From: Mycolicibacterium goodii
GTDB taxonomy: Bacteria > Actinomycetota > Actinomycetes > Mycobacteriales > Mycobacteriaceae
Reading direction: 5' to 3'
Length of the DNA: 64,000 bases
NCBI RefSeq assembly: GCF_022370755.2
Contig: NZ_CP092364.2
Span: forward strand, 3,968,001-4,032,000
Below, in pieces: positions 42,620 through 54,453 of this stretch. A program made the position numbers and the translations under genes. Under the pieces are notes generated by a model. It worked only from the letters and a program-made list of their open reading frames with translations. It was not told the origin of the DNA and searched no databases. Numbering within the stretch: the first letter of the stretch is position 1; every line of letters starts with the position of its first letter.

Positions 42620-43870
42620 TTACGCGGCTGCGCGCCTCGAGCGACGCCAGCCCCGAACGGTCTCGATCGCGGTCTTCAGACCACGACGACGCCCCGTCGC
42701 GGGATCGGTGACACCGAACCCGTCGAGGTCTTCGAACATCCGCTCGCTGCGCGTCTCGGGCGCATTGTCGGCGGTGTCCTTCAGAAACTTGTCCGGCAGA
42801 GACAGTTTCGCGATCGTGCGCCACGTCTTGCCGTACTGCACCAGGAACGAACCGGTGGTGTAGGGCAGGTCGTACTTGTCGCAAAGCGCGCGCACACGGA
42901 TCGAGATCTCGTGCAACCGGTTGCTCGGCAGATCCGGGTACAGATGGTGCTCGATCTGGTGGCACAGGTTGCCGCTCATGAAGCGCAGCAGCCAGCCGCC
43001 CTCGAAGTTCGCGCTGCCGAGCATCTGCCGCAGGTACCACTGGCCACGGCTCTCGCCCACCATGTCCGTCTTGGTGAATTTCTCTGCGCCATCAGGAAAA
43101 TGGCCACAGAAGATCACTGCGTTGGACCAGATGTTGCGGATGATGTTGGCGACCGCGTTGGCCTTGACGGTCGATTTGTACGTCGCACCGGGCGACAGCG
43201 AGGTGATCGCAGGCCAGGCCACGTAGTCCTTGAACACCTGCTGCCCGGCCTTCGCGCCGAACTCGCGCAACCGAACCAGTGTGGCGTTGCGGTCGTCGCG
43301 ACCCTTGAAGATCTTGCCGACCTCCAGGTGCTGCAGGCCCACGCCCCACTCGAAGAAGGCGCACAGCATGGTGTTGTACACCAGGTTCAGCAGGTTGTGC
43401 GGCTTCCACTTCTGGTCGCGCGTGACCCTCAGAAGCCCGTAGCCCACGTCGTCATCCATGCCGAGGATGTTCGTGTACTTGTGATGCATGAAGTTGTGCG
43501 TGAAGCGCCAGTGCTTGGACGCGCCACTCATGTCCCACTCCCACGACGAGGAGTGGATCTCGGGATCGTTCATCCAATCCCACTGGCCGTGCATGACGTT
43601 GTGGCCGATCTCCATGTTCTCGATGATCTTGGCCACGCCCAGGGTCACCGTGCCGGCCCACCACGCCGAGCGGCGTTTACTCGCGGTCAGCATCAGTCGA
43701 CCCGCCAGGTCCAGTGTCCGCTGGGCGGCGATCGTACGGCGGATGTAACGCGCGTCGCGTTCACCGCGGGAATCCTCAATGTCCTGACGGATCGCATCGA
43801 GCTCGAGACCCAGGTTTTCGATATCGGCCTCGGTCAGATGCGCGAACGCCGGGACGTCGGTAACAGCCAT
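42620..43870 (-). CDS. desA3: Membrane fatty-acid desaturase DesA3 (acyl-CoA delta-9)
   Basis: Integral-membrane di-iron desaturase that makes oleoyl-type chains from stearoyl-CoA using the reductase encoded next to it. The 416-residue protein has the three histidine boxes H-x4-H (HNVMHGQ region), HNFMHHKY and HQIEHHLY, and hydrophobic stretches for the membrane part. ATG 43870 has AAAGGAGGG seven bases upstream. Corresponds to Rv3229c. It is downstream of its reductase gene on the same strand with 69 bases between; that gap carries its own operator-like palindromes, so it can be controlled separately. Confidence 0.92.
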   Translation of the reverse strand: MAVTDVPAFAHLTEADIENLGLELDAIRQDIEDSRGERDARYIRRTIAAQRTLDLAGRLMLTASKRRSAWWAGTVTLGVAKIIENMEIGHNVMHGQWDWMNDPEIHSSSWEWDMSGASKHWRFTHNFMHHKYTNILGMDDDVGYGLLRVTRDQKWKPHNLLNLVYNTMLCAFFEWGVGLQHLEVGKIFKGRDDRNATLVRLREFGAKAGQQVFKDYVAWPAITSLSPGATYKSTVKANAVANIIRNIWSNAVIFCGHFPDGAEKFTKTDMVGESRGQWYLRQMLGSANFEGGWLLRFMSGNLCHQIEHHLYPDLPSNRLHEISIRVRALCDKYDLPYTTGSFLVQYGKTWRTIAKLSLPDKFLKDTADNAPETRSERMFEDLDGFGVTDPATGRRRGLKTAIETVRGWRRSRRAAA

Positions 43871-43893
43871 TGGCAACCCTCCTTTCGCGTACC

Positions 43894-43926
43894 TACGCTA
43901 CCGTAACCTACGCGGTCGTAGGTTAC
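43894..43926. promoter_or_regulatory. Operator-like palindromes before desA3
   Basis: Two overlapping sites of the form TACG-N4-CGTA. The stronger one has perfect 10-bp arms: GTAACCTACG at 43903-43912, a 4-base spacer CGGT, then the inverse complement at 43917-43926. The other is TACG CTAC CGTA at 43894-43905. The same core is found before the reductase gene at 45098-45109. Symmetry and size fit a TetR-type repressor; a fatty-acyl-CoA sensor is the natural candidate, but no such gene is nearby. Confidence 0.7.
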
Positions 43927-43939
43927 CAGGCAGTAAACC

Positions 43940-45091
43940 CTAAACATCGAGCACACAATCGCCCGACGCTGCGGAAACACAGGTCTGAATCCGGGTTCCC
44001 GCGTCGTGTTCTTCACCGGTCCTCAGGTCACGGACGTGTCCGTCGACCAGGCCGACCACGCACGACTGGCAGATGCCCATACGGCAACCGAACGGCATCC
44101 GGATGCCCACGTCCTCGCCGGCTTCCATCAACGATTTCGCGGCGTCGGCGTGCACGCTCTTGCCGCTACGCTCGAACGTCACATTGCCGCCCGTGCCATG
44201 CGGCGCGGCGCGCTTGACCGCGAACCGCTCCAGGTGCAGGCGCTCACCCACACCGGCCGCTGTCCACACGCGCTCGGCATCAGCCAGCATGCCCTCGGGG
44301 CCGCACGCCCAAACCTGGCGCTCACGCCAATCGGAAACCTCGTCGGCGATGCGGTCGAGATCGAGCCTGCCCTCGGTGCGCGTGCTGCGGATGCGCAGGC
44401 GGTAACCCGGGTGCGAGCCCTGCAGGGCCGCCAGCTCCGAACGGAACATCACATCGGATTCGGTTGGCGCGGAATGCAAGTGGACAATGTCGGTAATCTG
44501 ATCACGTCGGACCAGCGTGCGCAGCATCGACATCACCGGGGTGATCCCGGAGCCGGCGGTGAGGAACAGGACCTGCGCGGGCGCCGGATCGGGCATCACG
44601 AAGTTGCCCTGCGGCGCCGCCAGCCGTACGACGGTTCCCGGTTCCAGCCCGCCGACCAGGTGCGTCGACAGGAAGCCCTCGGGCATCGCCTTGACCGTGA
44701 TCGTGATGGTCCGCGCCTTGCCCTTCGGATGCGCCGTCACCGGACTCGAGGTCAGGGAGTACGAGCGCCACCGCCACCGCCCGTCGAGGAAGACACCGAT
44801 GCCGATGTACTGCCCGGGCTGATAGTCGAACGAGAAGCCCCAACCGGGCTTGATCACCAATGTCGCCGAGTCTTCGGTTTCCCGACGCACCTCCAGGACG
44901 CGCCCCCGAAGCTCCCGCGCCGACCACAACGGGTTGGCGAGTTGCAGGTAGTCATCGGGAAGCAGCGGGGTGGTGATCCGCGCTGCGAGCCTGCGCAGCG
45001 CGTGCCAGCCGGGCCGCGCGTCGGCGCCTGCCACGGTGGGACGAACCGTATCGGCGACATTGGCCGAGATCTTGACGTAGTTCTTGGCCAC
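43940..45091 (-). CDS. DesA3 electron-transfer oxidoreductase (FAD/NAD(P)H with C-terminal [2Fe-2S])
   Basis: A 383-residue one-component reductase that supplies electrons to DesA3 (Rv3230c counterpart). After about 60 residues comes the FAD domain with RSYSLTSSP, then the NAD(P) domain with [14 protein letters not shown] and CGPEGML, and last a plant-type ferredoxin with cysteines in [15 protein letters not shown] and TCVSAA. The GTG at 45091 gives VAKNYVKIS; an operator-like palindrome lies immediately upstream. The domain order is opposite to that of the BenC reductase in this window, where the ferredoxin is first. Confidence 0.9.
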   Translation of the reverse strand: MAKNYVKISANVADTVRPTVAGADARPGWHALRRLAARITTPLLPDDYLQLANPLWSARELRGRVLEVRRETEDSATLVIKPGWGFSFDYQPGQYIGIGVFLDGRWRWRSYSLTSSPVTAHPKGKARTITITVKAMPEGFLSTHLVGGLEPGTVVRLAAPQGNFVMPDPAPAQVLFLTAGSGITPVMSMLRTLVRRDQITDIVHLHSAPTESDVMFRSELAALQGSHPGYRLRIRSTRTEGRLDLDRIADEVSDWRERQVWACGPEGMLADAERVWTAAGVGERLHLERFAVKRAAPHGTGGNVTFERSGKSVHADAAKSLMEAGEDVGIRMPFGCRMGICQSCVVGLVDGHVRDLRTGEEHDAGTRIQTCVSAASGDCVLDV

Positions 45092-45097
45092 GCAACC

Positions 45098-45109
45098 TAC
45101 GGTACCGTA
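45098..45109. promoter_or_regulatory. Operator-like palindrome before the reductase gene
   Basis: Perfect 12-base palindrome TACGGTACCGTA, 7 bases upstream of the GTG start, extended on the left to AACCTACG as in the desA3 site. Read as TACG-N4-CGTA it has the same core and spacing as the two sites before desA3. Shared control of the two genes is inferred. Confidence 0.65.
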
Positions 45110-45142
45110 ACTTACGGTGCAGTAGCCAGCCCTTGAGCGATA

Positions 45143-45640
45143 TCAGAGCAGTTCAAGAAGGAACGGCAGCTCCTGCGCCGCATACCAGGCCAGGTCGTGG
45201 TCCTGCGCGTCGCCGACGGTGAGTTCGGCGTCCTCGTCCCCCAGATCCGCCTCGTCGATGACATCCACCGCCGCCCGCACGGCCGACTCGGCTTCGCCGT
45301 TGTCGACGTAGACCGCGATCACCGCATCGATGCCCACCGGACCCGAGAGCCGTACCACGGCATCGTCGAGATCCGGACGTGGTTTGGCCTCGGGCACATC
45401 GGCCACGACCACCGCGCGGCGAGGCGGCAGATCCGACTCGCCGCCGGTGGCCAGCAGCCTCAGCGAGGCCAGCGCAGCCTCCCGCAGCGCCACCTCGGCG
45501 AGTTCGTCGTCATCGCCCTCGGCGTACGCCTCACGCAGCGTCGGGGTGACGGCGAAGGCCGTCCCGTTCGTGACGAGAAGCGACCGATCGGTGACGAGAC
45601 GCTGCAATGCGGCCAGGGTGGTCGGGATGTATACGCGCAC
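45143..45640 (-). CDS. Conserved actinobacterial protein (Rv3231c-like)
   Basis: A 165-residue acidic protein of unknown function, known only from actinobacteria as far as I recall. It starts VRVYIPTTLAALQRL and has a conserved middle PPRRAVVVADVPEA and a C-terminal HDLAWYAAQELPFLLELL. No signal peptide, membrane segment or catalytic motif was seen. The start is GTG 45640. It lies nine bases after the BCCT transporter gene on the same strand and upstream of the reductase, so may be in the same transcript as the transporter. Confidence 0.75.
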   Translation of the reverse strand: MRVYIPTTLAALQRLVTDRSLLVTNGTAFAVTPTLREAYAEGDDDELAEVALREAALASLRLLATGGESDLPPRRAVVVADVPEAKPRPDLDDAVVRLSGPVGIDAVIAVYVDNGEAESAVRAAVDVIDEADLGDEDAELTVGDAQDHDLAWYAAQELPFLLELL

Positions 45641-45649
45641 CCCGCGAGA

Positions 45650-47512
45650 TTAACCGCCCGTCTTCGCGTCGCCCGTGTCGTTCGTGTCCTCGCCGCCGCC
45701 ACCGGTGTCGGCATCCGGACGGGCATCTCCACCGGCGTCTCCACCGGCATGTCCACCGTCGCCGGCCTGCGGGTCCTTCTCCACGGCGATCACGAAGTCG
45801 TCGCCGTGCTGCGTGACGCCCGCGACCACCGCCGAATTGACGGCCTCCACCGCGTACTGCCGACGCACCACCATCGGGTCGCGACGCAGGTCCCTCACCA
45901 GCGAGACCGCCAGGCCCACCATGACGAGCACGAACGGCAGCGCCGCGATGATCGTGATGGTCTGCAGGCCGTTGAGCGCGTCCTCGCCGCCGACCAGCAG
46001 CATGACGGCAGCCACGGCGCCGGTGGCGACGCCCCAGAAAATCACGGTCGGACGCGTCGGCTTGATCGTGCCACGCTCGGACAGCGACCCCATCACGATC
46101 GACGCGGCGTCGGCACCGGAGACGAAGAAGATCGCCACCAGCACCATCACCACCACACTGGCGATCGTCGCGATCGGGTACTGATCGAGCAGGCCGAACA
46201 ACTGCTGTTCGACGCTTCCCTCACCCGCGAGATCCACGCCGTTCTGCTGTTCGCGGATCGCCGCACCGCCGAACACGCAGAACCACACCAGCGACACCAC
46301 GCTCGGCACCAGCAGCACGCCCGCGATGAACTGCCGAATGGTGCGGCCGCGCGAGATGCGGGCGATGAACATCCCGACGAACGGGGTCCACGAGATCCAC
46401 CACGCCCAGTAGAAGATCGTCCAGGACTGCAGCCATTCGTTGACGTCGGCGCCCTCGGCCCCGGTGCGGGCCGACATCATCGCCAACTGCTCGACATAAC
46501 TGCCGATCGACGTGGGGATCAGGTTGAGCATGAACACCGTCGGGCCGACGAGGAAGATGAACACCGCCAGCACGACGGCCAGCACCATGTTGATGTTCGA
46601 CAACCACTGGATGCCGCGCGCGACACCCGACACCGCCGACAGCACGAAGGCGACCGTGAGCACCGCGATGATCACGACCAGGATGGTGTTGCCGACCTGG
46701 CCGATACCCGACACGATCTGCAGACCACTGCGGATCTGCAGGGCGCCAAGACCCAGCGAGGCTGCCGACCCGAACAGCGTGGCGAAGATCGCCAGCATGT
46801 CGATGACCTTGCCCCACGGCCCGTTGGCCCGCTCCCCCAGCAGCGGCTCGAACGCCGCGCTGACCAGCTGCAGGCGGCCCTTGCGGTAGACGCCGTAGGC
46901 AATCGCCAGGCCCACGACGGCGTAGATGGCCCACGGGTGCAGAGTCCAGTGGAACAGCGTGGTCGCCATCGCGGTCTGCGCTGCGGCCGGATCACCCGGC
47001 TCGCCCGTGCCCGGCGGCGGAGTGACGAAGTGCGACAACGGTTCTGACACTCCGAAGAACATCAGACCGATGCCCATGCCTGCGCTGAACATCATGGCCA
47101 CCCACGACACCGTGCGGAACTCGGGTTCTTCGTCGTCGCGGCCGAGTGGGATGTTGCCGTAACGGCTGACCGCCAACCACACCACGAACACCACGAATCC
47201 GGATGCGGTGAGCACGAACAGCCAGCCGGTGCTGTTCATCACCCAGGACAGGGCGCCGGCCGAGGCCGACGCCAGCGAGTCGGTGCTGACGAACCCCCAG
47301 ACGAGGAAGCCGATCGCGATGAGCGCTGTGACACCGAAGACCACCCGGTCGAGACCCTCGCGGCGGGTGTACGCCTTCTGCTCGACCGGTATGTCGAGCA
47401 CGGGGTGCTGCGGGACGACGTCGCTGCCGACCGGAGACTTCAGAACCTTTTCCGTTTTCGTTACTTCGTTCTTGGACTTGTCGGATCCAACTTTTCGTAT
47501 CTCAGCAGTCAT
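45650..47512 (-). CDS. BCCT-family betaine/carnitine/choline transporter
   Basis: A 620-residue sodium- or proton-coupled transporter of the BCCT family, about twelve transmembrane helices. Typical signatures are MMFSAGMGIGLMFFGVSEPL, the tryptophan-rich WTIFYWAWWISWTPFVGMFIARISRGR region, and GADAASIVMGSLSERG. The N-terminal 45 residues are cytoplasmic and polar; the C-terminal tail of about 45 residues is Gly/Asp-rich, which in BetP-like proteins takes part in osmosensing, but here it is acidic instead of basic. Likely imports glycine betaine or choline for osmoprotection. The substrate is not proven. Confidence 0.88.
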   Translation of the reverse strand: MTAEIRKVGSDKSKNEVTKTEKVLKSPVGSDVVPQHPVLDIPVEQKAYTRREGLDRVVFGVTALIAIGFLVWGFVSTDSLASASAGALSWVMNSTGWLFVLTASGFVVFVVWLAVSRYGNIPLGRDDEEPEFRTVSWVAMMFSAGMGIGLMFFGVSEPLSHFVTPPPGTGEPGDPAAAQTAMATTLFHWTLHPWAIYAVVGLAIAYGVYRKGRLQLVSAAFEPLLGERANGPWGKVIDMLAIFATLFGSAASLGLGALQIRSGLQIVSGIGQVGNTILVVIIAVLTVAFVLSAVSGVARGIQWLSNINMVLAVVLAVFIFLVGPTVFMLNLIPTSIGSYVEQLAMMSARTGAEGADVNEWLQSWTIFYWAWWISWTPFVGMFIARISRGRTIRQFIAGVLLVPSVVSLVWFCVFGGAAIREQQNGVDLAGEGSVEQQLFGLLDQYPIATIASVVVMVLVAIFFVSGADAASIVMGSLSERGTIKPTRPTVIFWGVATGAVAAVMLLVGGEDALNGLQTITIIAALPFVLVMVGLAVSLVRDLRRDPMVVRRQYAVEAVNSAVVAGVTQHGDDFVIAVEKDPQAGDGGHAGGDAGGDARPDADTGGGGEDTNDTGDAKTGG

Positions 47513-47574
47513 GGTCGATTCATCACATCGTGAATAGCAAACCAGGTCAAATTCCGGTACCGGTTTGCCAGAAT

Positions 47575-48984
47575 TTACTTAGCCGCGTCTATCAATTCCT
47601 CCAGGGATTCATCGAGCAGACCCCGGAAAACGCCGACGTCACTCATGGCGTCGCGGTCGGCGTTGATGCCGAAGTACAGTTTGCCGTCGTACGACGTCAC
47701 ACCGATCGCCAACACCTGGTTGTGCAGCAGCGGCGGTACCGCGTAGCTCTCGAGAAGCTTGGTGCCCGCCACGTACATCTGCTTCTGCGGACCCGGCACA
47801 TTCGTGATCAACAGATTGAACAATCGTGCCGAAAAACCAGTCGCCACACGGATTCCCATCGCGTGCAGGGTCGGCGGCGCGAAACCTGAGAGGGTGACGA
47901 TGGTGCGGGCGTCGACCAGGCTGGCCACCGACGAGTTCGATTCGGTGGCGTGGCTGATGTGTGACAGGCGCACGACGGCGTTGCCCTCCCCGACCGGCAG
48001 ATCGACGAGGAACGGCGAGACCTCGCTGATGGCCTGGCCTGGGCCCGGCTGATCGAGTTCCTCGTCGGGATAGACCGAAAGCGGCGCCATGGCCCGCACT
48101 GTCGTGCTCGGCGTCACCGGCTCGCCCCGCGACAACAGCCAGTTGCGCAGCGCCCCGGAGATCACCGCCAGCACCACGTCGTTGATGTCGCAGTCGTAGC
48201 GGGCCCGCACCTGGCGGTAGTCGTCGAGCTTGTGATCGGCCACCGTGAACCGCCGGTTACGCGACACCGTGGTGTTGAGCGGGCTGCTCGGGGCCGTGCC
48301 GCGCGCGACCGTGCGGACCGTCTCTGCGATTCGCCGCCCCACCGCGGCGAGCTCGCCGGCGTTGGTGGCCACCTCGGTGAGGGTGTCCCGCAAGGCCGCG
48401 AGCTGGCTGGTGGGCCGCGCGATCCACTCCCCGATGGCGCCGAGCACCAGTTGGCTGTCTGTCGGCTCCCGCGCCGGGATCCAGATGTCCTCGCCGAACC
48501 GGGGCGGCTTCTGGGCCCGATCGGCGATCACGTGTCCGACCTCGACCGCGGCCATACCGTTGACCAGCGCCTGGTGGGATTTGGTGTAGATCGCGATGCG
48601 GTTCTTCGCCAAGCCCTCGACGAGGTACATCTCCCACAGCGGCCGGGTCCTGTCCAGGGGTCGTGACCCGAGGCGGGCCACCAGATCGTGCAACTGGTCG
48701 TCGCTGCCAGGAGACGGCAGGGCCGAGCGCCGGATGTGATAAGTGATGTCGAATTCTCGATCGTCGATCCACACCGGACGCGCCAGGCCCAACGTCACCT
48801 CGCGCACCTTCTGGCGGTACCGGGGGATCTGCGGCAGGCGTTGCTCGACGGTTTCCAGCAGGGTCTCGTAGCTCAGGCCGGCGCGAGGTTTGCGCAGGAT
48901 CCACAGGGACCCGACGTACATCGGCGTGGAGGTGTTCTCCAGGTGGTAGAACGCTGCGTCGGACGCCGACAGCCTGGTCACCAT
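47575..48984 (-). CDS. WS/DGAT-family acyltransferase with degenerate active site (Tgs3-like)
   Basis: A 469-residue member of the wax ester synthase/diacylglycerol acyltransferase family. The start MVTRLSASDAAFYHLENTSTPM is the family N-terminus. The expected catalytic HHxxxDG motif is replaced by HQALVNG at H137-Q138: the second histidine (the catalytic one) is glutamine and the aspartate is asparagine. The conserved N-terminal tunnel strand, PLWEMYLVEGL, and the C-terminal NVPGPQKQMYVAG remain. Activity as a triacylglycerol synthase is therefore doubtful. Position matches Rv3233c/Rv3234c (tgs3), which is split in M. tuberculosis as I recall; here it is one gene. Confidence 0.82.
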   Translation of the reverse strand: MVTRLSASDAAFYHLENTSTPMYVGSLWILRKPRAGLSYETLLETVEQRLPQIPRYRQKVREVTLGLARPVWIDDREFDITYHIRRSALPSPGSDDQLHDLVARLGSRPLDRTRPLWEMYLVEGLAKNRIAIYTKSHQALVNGMAAVEVGHVIADRAQKPPRFGEDIWIPAREPTDSQLVLGAIGEWIARPTSQLAALRDTLTEVATNAGELAAVGRRIAETVRTVARGTAPSSPLNTTVSRNRRFTVADHKLDDYRQVRARYDCDINDVVLAVISGALRNWLLSRGEPVTPSTTVRAMAPLSVYPDEELDQPGPGQAISEVSPFLVDLPVGEGNAVVRLSHISHATESNSSVASLVDARTIVTLSGFAPPTLHAMGIRVATGFSARLFNLLITNVPGPQKQMYVAGTKLLESYAVPPLLHNQVLAIGVTSYDGKLYFGINADRDAMSDVGVFRGLLDESLEELIDAAK

Positions 48985-49152
48985 TCGGCGCCATCCTCTC
49001 CTGTGGATCGCGTGGAACCTCGTCACGGTAACCGCCGATTCTGCGACCGCGCATCACGGGTGCGTTCCGACCCCGTCACGTCGTGGGATCATGGATCATC
49101 TGCACCTCTCCAGCAGATGTCGCCCTGTCCTGCCGACCGCTGGAGTCCTGTA

Positions 49153-49685
49153 GTGCAACCATCCGAAGCCGTGCCGCAGCCCGCCGACGATCCGCGGCCC
49201 GCCATGCCGGTCCCCGAGCCCATCACCGAGCCGGTCATCGACTACGAGCCGCCCGTGCAACGCGTGACGTCCGCACCGCCGTGCGCGGCTCCGACCGCGT
49301 TCCGCCGGCACACGCCGCGCACATTGCGTCTGGTGCGACCGCCCGCCGAGCAACGCCCGCACGACGGCGCGGGAGAGTTCGCGACGATGGCCCTGCGCCG
49401 CGTACTGGAGGTCGTCGACCGGCGTCGGTCGCCCGCGCAGTTGCGCGCGGTGCTCGACCCGTCGCTGATCGACGCCGTGGTGGCACTTGCCCAGACGCGC
49501 CACGGTGCGCCCGCGAACCTGCGTCGCGTGCGGTTACGCGCGGCCGCCGACCAGCACCCGGACGCGCCGACCGCGACGGCCGCGGAGGTGTTCGCCACCT
49601 ACACGCGCGGCCCCCGGGTGCGCGCGATCGCTGCGCGCGTCGAATTGCGGAGCGGCCGTTGGCGACTCGCCGCCCTCCAGATCGG

Positions 49686-49689
<4 letters not shown>
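49153..49689 (+). CDS. Rv3235-family protein
   Basis: A 178-residue protein. The N-terminal 80 residues are rich in Pro and Glu with low complexity, and the conserved C-terminal domain (about 85-178) reads [20 protein letters not shown], then [25 protein letters not shown]. Similar domains sit next to secA genes in actinobacteria and function is unknown, possibly connected with SecA. GTG 49153 is the start. Its stop codon overlaps that of the convergent secA1 by four bases (CTAG). Confidence 0.75.
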
Positions 49690-52547
<2,858 letters not shown>

Positions 52548-52710
52548 GCTATTTCCCCTGTGGGTTTCGATGGATCCCCGTGGTGGGATCGCACGGGCTA
52601 TTAGTCGAGTCCATCGTAGGTGACAGGTGGAACTGTCCGGCCTTTGTCAGCCGCCAATGCCCCTCCGCAAGCCGTCTCCGGCCGCTGCCGTTGGGTACCG
52701 CAGACGCGAA

Positions 52711-52740
52711 ATCGCACTCCGGAAGGGTCCGGAGTGCGAT
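52711..52740 (-). terminator. Hairpin terminator after hpf
   Basis: Perfect 13-bp arms, ATCGCACTCCGGA at 52711-52723 and the inverse complement at 52728-52740, with loop AGGG. It starts 33 bases past the hibernation factor stop on the minus strand and separates it from secA1. The following T-run is short (TTCGCG). Confidence 0.85.
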
Positions 52741-52772
52741 CTCGTCGAGGGCCGTTTGTGCTGGTCTACCGG

Positions 52773-53465
52773 TCAGGCAAGGCGGATCAACCCGTAGTCG
52801 AACGCGTGACGGCGGTACACCACCGACGGCTTGTCCGTCTCCTTGTCGTGGAAGAGGAAGAAGTCATGGCCGACCAGTTCCATCTCGTAGAGCGCATCGT
52901 CGACGGTCATGGGTGTGGCCGGATGATCCTTGATCCGGACGATCCGGCCCGGCTCGTGATCGGTGACGCCGTCGTTGTAGCGCGACTCGTCATCGTCCCT
53001 GGACACCTCGAGGCCCGCCAGCGGGTCTTTCGCGGTGGCCTCTGCCAATGACACGGGGGTCTTGTCGCCGTAGTGGATCTTGCGCCGGTCCTTGGCGCGG
53101 CGGAGTCTGCCCTCGAGCTTGTCGACCGCCGACTCGAAAGCGGCGTAGAAGCTGTCGGCGCATGCCTCGCCACGGACAACCGGGCCGCGCCCTCGCGCGG
53201 TGATCTCGACGTGCTGACAGTTCTTGCGTTGACGGCGGTTGCGCTCGTGGTCAAGTTCGACGTCGAAGAGGTAGATGGTCTTGTCGAAACGCTCTAGGCG
53301 CGACAGTTTTTCTGAGACATAGGTACGGAAGTGGTCGGGGACCTCGACGTTGCGACCCTTGACGACGACCTCGGCATGGGGCCGTTCGGGGGTGGTGCCA
53401 GCAGTGCTATCGCGGTCGTCTTCGACAACCATGGTGTGGCTTGAATCCAGCGAATGACTTGACAT
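52773..53465 (-). CDS. hpf: Long-form ribosome hibernation promotion factor (MPY)
   Basis: A ribosome hibernation factor of the long HPF type, 230 residues. The N-terminal ribosome-binding domain begins AEVVVKGRNVEVPDHFRTYV and contains ELDHERNRRQRKNCQHVEI; the C-terminal dimerisation domain has PMTVDDALYEMELVGHDFFLFHDKETDKPSVVYRRHAFDYGLI in family positions. In M. smegmatis the homologous MPY binds zinc-poor ribosomes in stationary phase. I chose ATG 53465; an in-frame ATG at 53501 is possible. A terminator follows at 52711-52740. Confidence 0.88.
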   Translation of the reverse strand: MSSHSLDSSHTMVVEDDRDSTAGTTPERPHAEVVVKGRNVEVPDHFRTYVSEKLSRLERFDKTIYLFDVELDHERNRRQRKNCQHVEITARGRGPVVRGEACADSFYAAFESAVDKLEGRLRRAKDRRKIHYGDKTPVSLAEATAKDPLAGLEVSRDDDESRYNDGVTDHEPGRIVRIKDHPATPMTVDDALYEMELVGHDFFLFHDKETDKPSVVYRRHAFDYGLIRLA

Positions 53466-53760
53466 ACTTGGCAACTCGTTTCTCTCACACGTCGCACGCA
53501 TCGCGTGCCGGGCTCTGATGAAACGCGCCGAAGGGCCATCGATTTTTGCTCCGCCCACCGGCGCAAGGTGTCGAGTGGCTCACCTCCTGCCATGTGACGG
53601 GCCCTGTACGGCGAAGGGGCGCTGTAGGTGCGCTCTGCCGTGAGGCTTCACGGGGTGTTGCTGCCGACGGTAGCCGTGTTCACCGGTTCGTGCCACTGAT
53701 TCAACGCACCTGTTTTGTGTTCTTCATGATCGCTTGATACCCGGGCAATCTGCACCCGCG
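53466..53760. promoter_or_regulatory. Upstream region of hpf
   Basis: 295 bases between the comF-like gene and hpf, both on the minus strand. It must hold the hpf promoter. An AT-rich patch is near 53,700-53,745 and a GAGAG stretch lies just upstream of the start. No promoter hexamers or small gene could be assigned with confidence. Confidence 0.4.
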
Positions 53761-54414
53761 TCAGGCGTGCGCGACCGCCAGCATCGCCGCCACGTCGAGG
53801 CCGGCCGCCCGCAGCGTCCGCACCGATTCGGTCGCCGTCGCCCCGGTCGTGACAACGTCGTCGACCAGCACGACATCACACTTCTCACCGCCGGCGAGAT
53901 GCCGCGCCCCGGCACGGGTGAGCCGGATCCGCCCCGCGAGGTTGCGTTGCCGGTCACTGCCGGAGAGCCCCACCGAATCTCGCGCCCAGGCCCGCAGCCG
54001 CAACGCCGGGATCATGGTGACGTCGGGCAGTCCGGTGGTCGCCGTCATCGCAATCCGCGCCACCGGATCACCACCGCGTCTGCGGGCGGCGCTGCGCCGC
54101 GTCGGTGCCGGGACGACGATCAGTGGAGCAACGACCATCCCCCACGTCAACAGCCGCTGGAGCCCGTCGCTCAACGCGTTTGCCAATGGGGGGAGTAGAT
54201 CCGCGCGGCCGTGCTCCTTGGCCGCCACGATGGCGCGCCTGCGGGCGCCCGCGTAGCGGCCGAGAGCAAACACCGGGACGCCGGGGTCGGTGCGCGGGGC
54301 GACCAGGTGCGGCTCGTCGTCGCGGACCGTCAGCTCGCGGGCACAGCGCGAACACCACCGCGTCGACGACGCACCGCAGCCGCCACATTCGAGCGGCAGG
54401 ACCAGATCGAGCAT
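53761..54414 (-). CDS. ComF-family phosphoribosyltransferase-like protein
   Basis: A 217-residue ComF/GntX protein. The N-terminal zinc ribbon is CGGCG plus CSRCARE, followed by a phosphoribosyltransferase fold with the PRPP loop CDVVLVDDVVTTGATATES at about residues 178-196 and the VVPAPTRR strand before it. These proteins are connected with DNA uptake in competent bacteria or, in others, with unknown metabolic roles; mycobacteria are not naturally competent in the classical sense. It is downstream of lpqB, 39 bases away on the same strand. Confidence 0.85.
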   Translation of the reverse strand: MLDLVLPLECGGCGASSTRWCSRCARELTVRDDEPHLVAPRTDPGVPVFALGRYAGARRRAIVAAKEHGRADLLPPLANALSDGLQRLLTWGMVVAPLIVVPAPTRRSAARRRGGDPVARIAMTATTGLPDVTMIPALRLRAWARDSVGLSGSDRQRNLAGRIRLTRAGARHLAGGEKCDVVLVDDVVTTGATATESVRTLRAAGLDVAAMLAVAHA

Positions 54415-54453
54415 GCCCGCAGTGTGCGCCGCGGCACCGACACCGCGGACACG

